DNA from: Cellvibrio sp. KY-YJ-3
Lineage (GTDB): Bacteria > Pseudomonadota > Gammaproteobacteria > Pseudomonadales > Cellvibrionaceae
Direction of reading: 5' to 3'
Length of the DNA: 64,000 bases
Assembly: GCF_008806955.1 (NCBI RefSeq)
Contig: NZ_CP031727.1
Coordinates: forward strand, 4,168,001 to 4,232,000
The number at the start of each line of letters is the position of its first letter. The stretch's first letter is position 1. The position numbers were made by a program, and so were the translations under genes. The notes beneath the pieces were generated by a model. The model made no database searches. It saw nothing but the letters and a program-made list of their open reading frames with translations, and had not been told where the DNA came from. Positions 46,032 to 54,821 of the stretch are shown here, piece after piece.

Positions 46032-48137
46032 ATGACTAGTAACGATACGATTCGATTGCTGATTCTGAACAACCAGCGTTCAGAGGCAGAGCGCCTGATA
46101 AGTATGCTGCATGCATCCGGTCACCCCTGCCGCGCACAACACGTGGAAAGCGAAGAGGCATTGGTAAAATTGCTGCAAGAGCAGAGCTGGGATCTGCTTA
46201 TCGGCAATATGAACAGCACCGCTCCTACTCCCGCGATTGCCATCAAACAAATCCGCCGCCTTAACAAAGACGTACCGGTAATTCTGCAATATGAAGCAGA
46301 CGAGGATGAAAGCCCATTTGCAGTCGTAGAAGGCCTGCGTTTGGGCGCTGCGGATGTTATCGACCTGGATGACGACCAACATCTGTTGCTGGTCATTGAT
46401 CGCGAGTTGCAAAACCGCGAACAGCGCCAGGCACGCCGCAATACTGACCGCCGTTTTCGCGAAGCCGAGCGCCGCAGCCAGCAATTGTTAGATAGCTCGC
46501 GCGATGCCATTGCCTTTATTCAGGATGGCCTCTACCTCTACGCCAATGAATCCTTTGCCGAACTTTTTGGCTATGAAGACAAAGACGAAATCGAAGCCAT
46601 GCCGATTATGGATATGGTGGCCAAAGCCGATCAGGCGCGGCTTAAAACCTTCCTCAAAGATTTTGTCTTCAAAGGCGATGATGCGGAATCCAGCAGCGTT
46701 GGTTTCACTGGCTTAAAAGAAGATGGCAGCGAAACCCATATTGATTTGGAAGTGTCGCTAGTCACCTATGACGAAGAGCCATGCATTCAGTTTTTGGCAC
46801 GCGCGGCATCCGCACACATCGCCCACAGCAACAACGAAGAACTGGAAGCGCAGCTCAAACAAATCAAATGGCAGGATGTGGTTACCGGCACTTACAACCG
46901 CCAATACCTACTCAACCACCTTGAACACATCATTGATAACGTGGATGAAAAACAGCATTCCTGCCTGTTTTATATCGAACTGGATGAATTCAGCGAACGC
47001 ATCAAAAACAGTTTTGGTGTAGCCGGGGCAGACTTGGCGCTGGTGGACATTGCCACCCTGCTGCGCGGTAAGGCCCACACCAGTGACACTATCGCCCGTC
47101 TGGGCGATTCCACGTTTGCCATCATCACCCACAACCTCAAAGCGGATGCGGCGGTGAATCGCGCCCAACAGCTGTGTAAAGACATCGAAGGTCATATTAT
47201 CGAGATCGACCATAAAACCCTGCAGGTGACCTGCAGCATTGGTATCTCCTTAATTAATGAAACCACCACCAGCACCAACACGGTGATTGAACAAGCGCGA
47301 CAGGCGATGGAGAAAGTCAGGGCTAACAAGGGCAATGGCGCCATGTTGTTTGAGCCCGACTCACCCAAGGGTGAGATCAAGATCGACATCAACGCCACGC
47401 TGCAACAAGCTTTGGCCAATGACCGTTTCCGCCTATTGTTCCAACCCATCATCAGCCTGCGCGGTTCCGACGAGGAATATTACGAAGTTTATCTGCGTAT
47501 GATTGATGAAAGTGGTGCGGAAATTTCGCCAAATATCTTTTTTGAGGCGGCATCCAACATCAGTGCCTGTACCAAGATAGATCGCTGGGTGATTTTGGAA
47601 TCTATCAAAATGCTGTCGCAGCATCGCGCCAAGGGCAATAAAACCAAACTTATCGTCAATATCAGCCGCCAGTCGCTGTGCGATGAATCACTGCTACCCT
47701 GGCTCGCCGTTGCCTTCAAAGCTGCCAAGCTATCGCCCGATGCGGTGGTATTCCAGGCGCAGGAAATTGATGTCACCAATCACTTGAATGCCGCCAAGAA
47801 TTTTGCTGATGGGATTAAGAAATTAAATACACAATTCTCCATCAGCAATTTTGGCTGCTCACTGAATCCGTTTAATGCACTTACCCATGTAGCAGCAGGC
47901 ATGATTAAAGTGGACGGCTCGTTTACCAGTGACATTCAAAACAACAATGAAAGCCCCGAAACCCTGATTCAGCTAATTGAAAAGTTAAACGAAGAAAGCA
48001 AAATTACGCTGGTGCCCTTTGTGGAAAATGCCAGTGTGCTCTCCACCTTGTGGCAAGCGGGCGCGCACTATATTCAAGGGCATTATTTGCAGGAGCCGAG
48101 TTCGGGCATGAATTACGATTTTAATATGGAGTCGTAA
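46032..48137 (+). CDS. fimX: FimX-like REC-PAS-GGDEF-EAL c-di-GMP receptor
   Basis: 701 residues (P. aeruginosa FimX is about 690). Residues 8-125: receiver-like domain without phospho-Asp (LLIGNMNSTAP). Residues 145-270: PAS domain (LLDSSRDAIAFIQDGLYLYANESFAELFGYED). Residues 285-440: GGDEF domain with the signature degraded to RLGDSTFAI. Residues 455-700: EAL domain with the signature EVYLR and other catalytic acids missing (FVENAS for AEGVE). So neither synthesis nor hydrolysis is expected; c-di-GMP binding and control of type IV pili, as known for FimX, is. GGA lies 5 bases before the ATG. It stands next to serB as in Pseudomonas. Confidence 0.87.
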   Translation: MTSNDTIRLLILNNQRSEAERLISMLHASGHPCRAQHVESEEALVKLLQEQSWDLLIGNMNSTAPTPAIAIKQIRRLNKDVPVILQYEADEDESPFAVVEGLRLGAADVIDLDDDQHLLLVIDRELQNREQRQARRNTDRRFREAERRSQQLLDSSRDAIAFIQDGLYLYANESFAELFGYEDKDEIEAMPIMDMVAKADQARLKTFLKDFVFKGDDAESSSVGFTGLKEDGSETHIDLEVSLVTYDEEPCIQFLARAASAHIAHSNNEELEAQLKQIKWQDVVTGTYNRQYLLNHLEHIIDNVDEKQHSCLFYIELDEFSERIKNSFGVAGADLALVDIATLLRGKAHTSDTIARLGDSTFAIITHNLKADAAVNRAQQLCKDIEGHIIEIDHKTLQVTCSIGISLINETTTSTNTVIEQARQAMEKVRANKGNGAMLFEPDSPKGEIKIDINATLQQALANDRFRLLFQPIISLRGSDEEYYEVYLRMIDESGAEISPNIFFEAASNISACTKIDRWVILESIKMLSQHRAKGNKTKLIVNISRQSLCDESLLPWLAVAFKAAKLSPDAVVFQAQEIDVTNHLNAAKNFADGIKKLNTQFSISNFGCSLNPFNALTHVAAGMIKVDGSFTSDIQNNNESPETLIQLIEKLNEESKITLVPFVENASVLSTLWQAGAHYIQGHYLQEPSSGMNYDFNMES

Positions 48138-48149
48138 ACTCTTTCTGTT

Positions 48150-48240
48150 CATCTCCCTTGCTAATCCCCTAGCCCCTTTTTTCAAAGGGAGGGGGGAATT
48201 TAGCTACTCCCTTTAACAAAGGGAGGTTTGGAGGGATTCT
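48150..48240. repeat. Dispersed GGGAGG-type mini-repeat (copy b)
   Basis: Between the convergent fimX-like and serB genes. Contains two hairpins, CCCCTTTTTTCAAAGGGAGGGG and the perfect CTCCCTTT-AAC-AAAGGGAG, then GGTTTGGAGGGATTC. Its reverse complement aligns well with 59384-59450. Probably also acts as a bidirectional stop for transcription. Confidence 0.6.
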
Positions 48241-49469
48241 TAAAGCAGTCTGTCGCGCTCGCGAAAACCGAGCAAATACAAAATAGCATCCAGTCCCAAA
48301 TTGGAAATATTGTGCTCCGCCGAGGCTTTCACCAGCGGTTTTGCGCGGAAAGCGACACCCAAGCCAGCAACACTCAGCATCGGCAAATCGTTCGCACCAT
48401 CGCCAACGGCAATGACTTGCTCCAGGGCTATGCCTTCTTGCTTGGCCAGCATGGCGAGTAATTCGGCTTTGCGCTGACCATCCACCACTATGCCTTTTAC
48501 TTCACCGGTGACTTTACCGTCGACTATATCCAGCTCGTTGGCGTAGACATAATCGATACCCAATTTGTTTTGCAGATAGCGGCCAAAATAATTAAATCCA
48601 CCCGACAAAATAGCAGTTTTGTAACCCAGTTTTTTCAATGACGAGATCAGTTTTTCCGCGCCTTCGTTCAAGCGCAACTCGGCGGCAATACCCGCCAGCA
48701 CCGATTCGTCCAAACCTTTGAGCAAGGCCATGCGACGGGCAAAACTCTGCTTGAAATCCAGCTCACCGCGCATTGCCGCTTCAGTGATCTCGGCCACTTG
48801 CTCACCCACACCAGCGGCCTTGGCCAACTCATCAATCACCTCTGCATCAATCAGCGTCGAGTCCATATCAAAACAGACCAAGCGGCGATTGCGACGATAA
48901 ACGGTATCGCGCTGGAACGCGACATCCACATTCAATTGCGCCGAGAGATCCATAAAGTCCGCGCGCAAGGCGGCCATATCCGCCGGAGTTCCGCGCACAG
49001 AAAATTCAACACAAGCGCTGCCTTGTGCCAAATCCTCAGCCTTTAACTCCGCCAATGAAACACGGCCAGAGAGACGGCTGATCATGTCGATATTCAACCC
49101 ATGTTTAGAGGTCACCGCCGTCAACTCGGCAATCATGGTGGCATCAATCTGACGCGCCAATAGAGTGACTATGTGGCGGGTTTTACCCTGCTGCTCCGCC
49201 CAATGCTCGTAACTTTCGGGGCTGATGGTTTGGAAGCGGACTTGAATATCCTTGGCCGTGGCAGCCTGTTGAATCGCCGCCAATAATTGGGTGCGAGCAT
49301 CAGCGGAAATGCGCAGCTCCACCAAAATGCCAAGCGCCAGGGTATCGTGAATAACCGCTTGGCCTATGTCCAATACGCGCGCGCCGACGTGGGTAAGCAC
49401 TTGGGTTAACGCGTGGGTGACACCGGGTTTGTCTTGACCCGATGCATTAATTAAGAGAATTTCGTTCAC
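48240..49469 (-). CDS. serB: Phosphoserine phosphatase SerB
   Basis: 409 residues, the long Pseudomonas/Mycobacterium type. Two ACT-like domains (about 1-170; ILLINASGQDKPGVTHALTQVL) followed by the HAD phosphatase: nucleophile in VCFDMDSTLIDAEVIDEL, AILSGGFNYF, and AVGDGANDLPML. Last step of L-serine synthesis. Start is GTG at 49469 with GAGG 4 bases upstream. It is divergent from the ytjB-like gene, the same arrangement as in E. coli and Pseudomonas. Confidence 0.96.
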   Translation of the reverse strand: MNEILLINASGQDKPGVTHALTQVLTHVGARVLDIGQAVIHDTLALGILVELRISADARTQLLAAIQQAATAKDIQVRFQTISPESYEHWAEQQGKTRHIVTLLARQIDATMIAELTAVTSKHGLNIDMISRLSGRVSLAELKAEDLAQGSACVEFSVRGTPADMAALRADFMDLSAQLNVDVAFQRDTVYRRNRRLVCFDMDSTLIDAEVIDELAKAAGVGEQVAEITEAAMRGELDFKQSFARRMALLKGLDESVLAGIAAELRLNEGAEKLISSLKKLGYKTAILSGGFNYFGRYLQNKLGIDYVYANELDIVDGKVTGEVKGIVVDGQRKAELLAMLAKQEGIALEQVIAVGDGANDLPMLSVAGLGVAFRAKPLVKASAEHNISNLGLDAILYLLGFRERDRLL

Positions 49470-49755
49470 AATGCCTCACTACAATAGGAGCCAGACAGCA
49501 TCTGGCCGGGGCGCCGGGATAAAGCGCGCATTCTAGCGGAATTACTCGCAGCTCACAGCAGCTTCTGTGCAGCCTGCTGCGTTCATCAAGACATTGGGCA
49601 GATTTCGCCAAGGTGGGGCAACTTAGGCTAGAATGCGATTCTGCACGACAGAGAGCGACAAGATACTTGCAACTATTCGTCAATTCGCCACTCTTATTTG
49701 ACTGACCCTGGCAGGACCCGGGGTTAAACCTTGAACACACGGACTTAACCATAAA

Positions 49756-50898
49756 ATGGCTTTCATAAATACCTACAAAACCTATCCACAACTCACCCTC
49801 TGCAGCCTGTTGCTTATAGCGCTGGGGCTATTGGGTGCCTGGTCTTACCACAGCAACGGCGAACACAATCAGCGCGAGCAAATTGGCCTTTATGGTCAGG
49901 TGCTGGCGAACAGTGCGGCGCGCCAAGCGGTCAACGCTACATTGCAGCAGGATCTGGTCAGCCTGCAGGCAATTTTGCTGGAAGTGGGCCAATATCCGAA
50001 TGTTATCGGCGCGACCATTCACAATGTGGAAAATAAACTGCTGGTGCAAAGCGGCTTTAAACCCAATCAGGTAATTAACGGGCGGCGCTACGATTTCTCG
50101 GCGCCCATTGCACTGCACAATAATGTCGCCGGCTATTTGGAAGTCTCGCTGGATGTGCCCCGTCACACCGAACGTGATTACCGTTTTTATCTGTTATGGA
50201 TGGCCGGTGTTTGTATTTCCCTGTTAATCATTTGGTGGTCGATTCAACGCCAGTGGTGGGCACAGTTAAAAGACAAGCTGCCCAGCACCAGCGAGATAGT
50301 CACGGCGGTGGTGGAAAAAATGCCCACCATCGAAGACATTCCCGAGCCAGAGCCGGAAGCCCCCAAACAAGTGTCCGTGCGCTTGAGTTTGGACATCACC
50401 AACATGAGCAAACTCTACCAACAGCTCAACAGCGAAAGTTTCGCGAGCGTGCTGCGCCGTTTTGAAAAGCAATTGCAAGGCGTGTTGAATTTGTACGATG
50501 GCCAGCGCCAGATGCTCTCGGGCGAAACACTCATTATCGATTTCACCGGTGAAGCCTTTTACGAGTGCAGTTTTCGCGCCGTCTGCGCTGCGCAATTGCT
50601 GAGCAACCTCGCGGGCAAAAACCCCAGCCCGCGTTTGCATTTGGCTGCCGCTGTACATGAATTATCAGCGCCAGTGAGTTCCCATAAATCACTGCTGAAA
50701 GATTTTGTGGTGCAACACAACAACTATTTAAAACCCGATAAGGGCGAAATTCTAATAAGCCAGCGCTTGATTGATGCCGACCTGCAAGAGCATTTGGACA
50801 TCATCAGCGACAGCGGCAAATTGGTTGGCTTAAAAGCACCCTATGCGTCATTGCTTGCCAAACAGGAAGAGCAGCTGACCCAAGCAGCCGCACAATAA
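49756..50898 (+). CDS. AhpA/YtjB (Smp) family inner-membrane protein
   Basis: 380 residues. TM1 about 13-30, a periplasmic PAS/Cache-like region (SAARQAVNATLQQDLVSLQAILLEVGQYPNVIGATIHN) that is characteristic of the Smp/YtjB family, TM2 about 147-166, and a cytoplasmic C-terminal domain (205-370) reminiscent of nucleotide-cyclase folds but without catalytic residues. The divergent serB neighbour supports the call, since ytjB adjoins serB in E. coli. The function is unclear. Confidence 0.82.
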   Translation: MAFINTYKTYPQLTLCSLLLIALGLLGAWSYHSNGEHNQREQIGLYGQVLANSAARQAVNATLQQDLVSLQAILLEVGQYPNVIGATIHNVENKLLVQSGFKPNQVINGRRYDFSAPIALHNNVAGYLEVSLDVPRHTERDYRFYLLWMAGVCISLLIIWWSIQRQWWAQLKDKLPSTSEIVTAVVEKMPTIEDIPEPEPEAPKQVSVRLSLDITNMSKLYQQLNSESFASVLRRFEKQLQGVLNLYDGQRQMLSGETLIIDFTGEAFYECSFRAVCAAQLLSNLAGKNPSPRLHLAAAVHELSAPVSSHKSLLKDFVVQHNNYLKPDKGEILISQRLIDADLQEHLDIISDSGKLVGLKAPYASLLAKQEEQLTQAAAQ

Positions 50899-50915
50899 AC
50901 CCTGCTCAATCATAA

Positions 50916-50966
50916 CAGTCACAGATTTGTCATGATTTCATCACCTAAGTGTCACAGCACAGTCAT
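50916..50966 (+). promoter_or_regulatory. Tandem Pho-box array upstream of OlsF-like gene
   Basis: Five 7-base half-sites at an exact 11-base period: CAGTCAC (50916), TTGTCAT (50927), TCATCAC (50938), GTGTCAC (50949), CAGTCAT (50960). Each is close to the PhoB half-site CTGTCAT/C, with 4-base AT-rich or mixed spacers. A clear -10 is not visible at the ideal distance (CAACAG after the last unit, TAACCT after the fourth). The array begins 18 bases after the ytjB stop. Confidence 0.8.
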
Positions 50967-51004
50967 AACCTCAGAGCAACAGTCCTGCTCAGGTTATGAC
51001 TATC

Positions 51005-52780
51005 ATGCTGAATATCGAACAATCCATTACCAATAAATTCCCCGGTTTTACCCAACAAGCGCCCATAGTGCGCAACTCCACCCTCAATATATTGCGCAAG
51101 CTCACCCATGAGCGTGAGATCAACGCGTTTTTGCGCGAGCATCAGGGCAATCGCGGTATCGATTTTATCGACCGCATTTTTGACTATTTTAACTTCAGTT
51201 ACAGCGTCTCCCAGCGCGAGCGTAATAATATTCCTGCGCAGGGGCGCGTGGTGATTATTGCCAACCACCCTATTGGTTCGCTCGATGGTTTAGCGCTGGT
51301 ACGTTTGGTAAGCGAAGTGCGCAAGGATGTAAAAATTATTGCCAACGATATGCTCATGACCTTTGAGCCACTACACGATTTATTACTGCCGCTCGATAAT
51401 ATGACGCGCGCGGCGTACAAGCAGAGTTATAAAAATATCCTGCAGGCACTGAACGACGAGCAAGCAGTTATTATCTTCCCCGCGGGCGAAGTCTCCCGCG
51501 CGAGCCCAAAAGGGATTCGCGATGGAAAATGGCAGGCGGGCTTTCTGCATTTTGCGCGCAAAACCCAGGCGCCCATTTTGCCGATTTTTGTTTCAGCGAA
51601 AAACTCACTGCTGTTTTACAGCGCCTCAATGATTTTCAAACCGCTCGCCACCGCGCTGCTCGCGCACGAAATGTTTAACAAACAATCGGCGGAAATTAAA
51701 TTCCGTATTGGTGAGGTGATTCCCTACCAATCACTGGAATCCGATCAGCTGGCCGACAAGGCACTGATCAAACGTCTTAAAAAACATCTCTATAAAATTG
51801 GCAAAGGCAAAAACAAAAATAATCAGCCAACGCCATTTATTACCGAAAAAACCATCGCCCACCCGGAAGACCGCGCCGCGTTAAAAAAGGAATTCAAAAA
51901 CGCCCAATTAATTGGCAGCACCCGCGACAATCACCAGATTTTTTTATGCGACTACAAACAGCATCCCGTGGTGTTGCGCGAAGTGGGCCGCTTGCGCGAA
52001 CAAACCTTCCGCTTGGTAGGTGAAGGCACTGGTAGCCGCCGCGATTTGGACAAATACGATCACTACTATCGCCACCTGGTATTGTGGGATGAAGAAAAAC
52101 TGTGCATCGCGGGCGCTTACCGCTTGGGTGAAGCCCATAAATTAATGCTGAAAAAAGGCGCTGAAGCACTCTACACCAACGAGCTATTTGACTTTCATCC
52201 AGCGCTTACGCCCTACCTGGAACAAGGGCTGGAATTAGGCCGCAGTTTTGTGCACCCGGATTACTGGGGCAAAGCCAGTTTGGATTATTTATGGCAGGGT
52301 TTAGGCGCTTATTTAAATCATACCCCCGAAGTTCGCTATGTATTTGGCCCGGTGAGCATGAGCGCGCACTACCCCAAACCATTGCGCGATTTATTGGTGT
52401 TTTATTACGAGCGCTACTATCAAAAATATGCCGATGAGAAAAGTGAAACACTGGCAGAAGGTAAACACCCACACCATATCGATGAAGATGCCTTAATCGA
52501 TTTGCAACAGCGTTTTGCCAGCCTTAATGCTGAGCAAGGTTTTGCGGTATTGCAGGAAGCGTTTAATCAAGCGGACTGTAAAATTCCAGTATTGTTTAAA
52601 CAATATGCCGCACTTTACGACGAAGGCGGCTACCACCTGCTAGCGTTCAGTGTTGACTCAGAATTTGGCAATTGTGTAGATGGTTTATTTATTGGTGACC
52701 TGCAATTTATGAAAGCCGCCAAACGCGCCCGCTATTTAGGCACTACCAATTCAACCGCTGCCGAAAAGTCTGAAGGTTGA
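51005..52780 (+). CDS. OlsF-like bifunctional O-/N-acyltransferase (ornithine lipid type)
   Basis: 591 residues. N-terminal half: PlsC-like lysophospholipid acyltransferase with IIANHPIGSLDGLAL (block I His/Asp), DNMTRAAYKQS and VIIFPAGEVSR. C-terminal half (about 290-575): GNAT-type N-acyltransferase of the hemolysin/OlsB kind (LREVGRLREQTFRLVGEG, LELGRSFVHPDYWGKASLDYLWQG, YVFGPVSMSA). This order is that described for OlsF, which makes ornithine lipid by N-acylating ornithine and then adding the second acyl chain; ornithine lipids replace phospholipids under phosphate limitation. The Pho-box array upstream fits. Start may also be 50996; AGG lies 9-12 bases before 51005. The 3' end overlaps the next convergent gene by 49 bases. 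Confidence 0.75.
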   Translation: MLNIEQSITNKFPGFTQQAPIVRNSTLNILRKLTHEREINAFLREHQGNRGIDFIDRIFDYFNFSYSVSQRERNNIPAQGRVVIIANHPIGSLDGLALVRLVSEVRKDVKIIANDMLMTFEPLHDLLLPLDNMTRAAYKQSYKNILQALNDEQAVIIFPAGEVSRASPKGIRDGKWQAGFLHFARKTQAPILPIFVSAKNSLLFYSASMIFKPLATALLAHEMFNKQSAEIKFRIGEVIPYQSLESDQLADKALIKRLKKHLYKIGKGKNKNNQPTPFITEKTIAHPEDRAALKKEFKNAQLIGSTRDNHQIFLCDYKQHPVVLREVGRLREQTFRLVGEGTGSRRDLDKYDHYYRHLVLWDEEKLCIAGAYRLGEAHKLMLKKGAEALYTNELFDFHPALTPYLEQGLELGRSFVHPDYWGKASLDYLWQGLGAYLNHTPEVRYVFGPVSMSAHYPKPLRDLLVFYYERYYQKYADEKSETLAEGKHPHHIDEDALIDLQQRFASLNAEQGFAVLQEAFNQADCKIPVLFKQYAALYDEGGYHLLAFSVDSEFGNCVDGLFIGDLQFMKAAKRARYLGTTNSTAAEKSEG

Positions 52781-53643
52781 AACCAGTAACGCGGATTGGT
52801 GTGATCGGTATCAGGGGAAAGTTGTGGGTTGGGAATGTTAATTATATAGCGTGGTGAATCCTTTTTATTCAACGGAAAAACATGCGCTGTAAGTGGATGA
52901 TTTGTCATGAACTCAATCATCTCGCCACTATCAATTATTTTTTCCAAACCATCCTCAATCCACTTGGCCAAGTACTCGTTATCGTGTTTGACAAAAAAAT
53001 AAACGGCAAAGGGGTAATGCAGCACTAAGGTTTTCTGTAGCTGTAAGTCTGGATAAATATCACTACGCTGACTTAGCTCTGCCTGTGCCTCAAAATAACC
53101 ACGCGAAAAAAAGTCGCAGCGTTTGGCGACCACTTGTTGAAACAGCCCTTCAAATAACGCAACCTCTGTCACACGCAAGGACGCGGCGCGCATAATGTGA
53201 ACATCAGGCCAATTTATGCCCTGACAGCCGAGATATTTTTTTAGCTGTTCATATTCAACAATAGCATCAAACTTTTCCTGATTATCACGATGAATGATAA
53301 ACCGGCGATAACCCAACAACCCACGATCCAGCGGGATACGAATGGCCCGAAGTTGACGTTCACGCTCAAGGCTAGTCCCCATCCAGTAGACATCCACCAA
53401 ACCGCCACGATTTAGTTCAGAGATGGCTCGCTCCTGCTCCATCAAGGTAGTTTCCCGCAATTCGGGCACGGCGCGCCCGGCAGCGCCATTAATCAAGGTC
53501 ATGTGTAAAAGCTGCACGTAATAATCCCGTGCTATATCCATATTTGGCTGCTGGCGAGGTATTTTTATCACGGACAACTCAGCCGCCGCCAGATTGACGG
53601 CAACCGCTAGCAGTAAAATGCCCAACCCGGCGCTCGCCCTCAT
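52732..53643 (-). CDS. Solitary periplasmic substrate-binding-like protein (paralogue 1)
   Basis: 303 residues from the ATG at 53643 (GGGG 6 bases upstream), with a signal peptide ending about LAAA. Fold pattern of a type II periplasmic binding protein: ARDYYVQLLHMTLINGAAGR, MEQERAISELNRGGLVDVYWMGTS, RAIRIPLDRGLLGYRRFII, CDFFSRGYFEAQAEL, TLVLHYPFAVYFFVKHDN, terminal NPRYWFQPSDF. No transport or chemotaxis gene is adjacent. One of three tandem paralogues; it is closer to number 2 than to number 3. Substrate unknown. Confidence 0.8.
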   Translation of the reverse strand: MRASAGLGILLLAVAVNLAAAELSVIKIPRQQPNMDIARDYYVQLLHMTLINGAAGRAVPELRETTLMEQERAISELNRGGLVDVYWMGTSLERERQLRAIRIPLDRGLLGYRRFIIHRDNQEKFDAIVEYEQLKKYLGCQGINWPDVHIMRAASLRVTEVALFEGLFQQVVAKRCDFFSRGYFEAQAELSQRSDIYPDLQLQKTLVLHYPFAVYFFVKHDNEYLAKWIEDGLEKIIDSGEMIEFMTNHPLTAHVFPLNKKDSPRYIINIPNPQLSPDTDHTNPRYWFQPSDFSAAVELVVPK

Positions 53644-53770
53644 GCCCTTCCCCACACCACTAACCTGGATTAATTAAATCGATGGTTGTCATAAAATCCC
53701 AATACTATTTTTAAGTATAGGCTAGCCCGGCAATATCCAAATGATCCACGCGAAAGCACTGTGTCAATGG

Positions 53771-54652
53771 CTACTCAAAATCACTGGGCTGAAACCAGTA
53801 ACGCGAATTGGAGTAGTTTGTATCGACAGGTAAAAAAGAATTGGGGATGTGAATGGTATGTCGGGGCGCGAGGGTTTTATTGAGCGGAAAAACATGGCTG
53901 GTGAGCGGATGGTTTTTCATATAAGCGAGAAATTCACCTTTCTCGATCATTTTCTCCAAGCCCTGCTCAATCCAGCGCGCTAATTCTTCGTTGTCGCGCC
54001 CCACAAAAAAGTACACGGCAAAGGGATAATGCAATACCAGGGTTTTGTGCTCAATTAATTCAGGGTAGGAGTTTTTGCGCTGGGTTAATTCGGGTAAGGC
54101 TTCGTAATAACCACGAGGAAAATAATCGCAGCGTTTGGCTACCACTTGTTGATACAGCCCTTCCAACACCGCCACCTCAGTCACGCGCAAGGCAGCGGCG
54201 CGCATAATATCCACATCCGGCCAATCCAGCCCCTGACAAGCGAGCAGGCGTTTTAAATCCGCACCACTTTTCACGGCGTCAAATTCCCGATGGCGATCAG
54301 CGCGAATGATAAAACGGCGATAACCAATTAAACCGCGATCCACCGGGATACGAATTGCACGCAGTTTTTGTTCGCGCTCAGTGCTGGTGCCCATCCAGTA
54401 GACATCAATACTGGCTCCGCGATTTAATTCATAAATCGCACGTCCCTGCTCCATAACGCTGGTCTCGCGCAATTCCGGAATGTCACGCCCGGCAGCGCCG
54501 TTAACAAGCGCGAGACGTAATAACTGGGTGTAATAGTCCTGTGCTACCTGCGAGTCGGGTTGTGGTTTAGGGATATTTAACACCGACGGCAAGGCTAATG
54601 CGGGTAGCGCAAGCAGCAGCAAAAGTGCCAGACCAAAGCGCTGAACCGTCAT
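53771..54652 (-). CDS. Solitary periplasmic substrate-binding-like protein (paralogue 2)
   Basis: 293 residues from the ATG at 54652, with GGAG 6 bases before it. Signal peptide (FGLALLLLLALPALALP). Shares with paralogue 1 nearly the whole framework: VNGAAGRDIPELRETSVMEQ, IDVYWMGTSTEREQKLRAI, DRGLIGYRRFII, ALRVTEVAVLEGLYQQVVAK, CDYFPRGYYEALPEL and the terminal NSRYWFQPSDF. The intergenic gaps of 127 and 169 bases suggest that each copy may have its own promoter. Confidence 0.8.
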   Translation of the reverse strand: MTVQRFGLALLLLLALPALALPSVLNIPKPQPDSQVAQDYYTQLLRLALVNGAAGRDIPELRETSVMEQGRAIYELNRGASIDVYWMGTSTEREQKLRAIRIPVDRGLIGYRRFIIRADRHREFDAVKSGADLKRLLACQGLDWPDVDIMRAAALRVTEVAVLEGLYQQVVAKRCDYFPRGYYEALPELTQRKNSYPELIEHKTLVLHYPFAVYFFVGRDNEELARWIEQGLEKMIEKGEFLAYMKNHPLTSHVFPLNKTLAPRHTIHIPNSFLPVDTNYSNSRYWFQPSDFE

Positions 54653-54821
54653 TAGCCACTCCCTATAAACAAACATGCCATGATTAACGTTTAACCAGTA
54701 TAGGCCAGCGCCCTCAGTGCGCTAGGCAATCTTAAATCACACAGTACAAACATCACTGTTTTTTATAAAATCAGGCTCAACCAAACGCGCGCTACACAAG
54801 CAGGCGCGGTTATTGTTTAGG

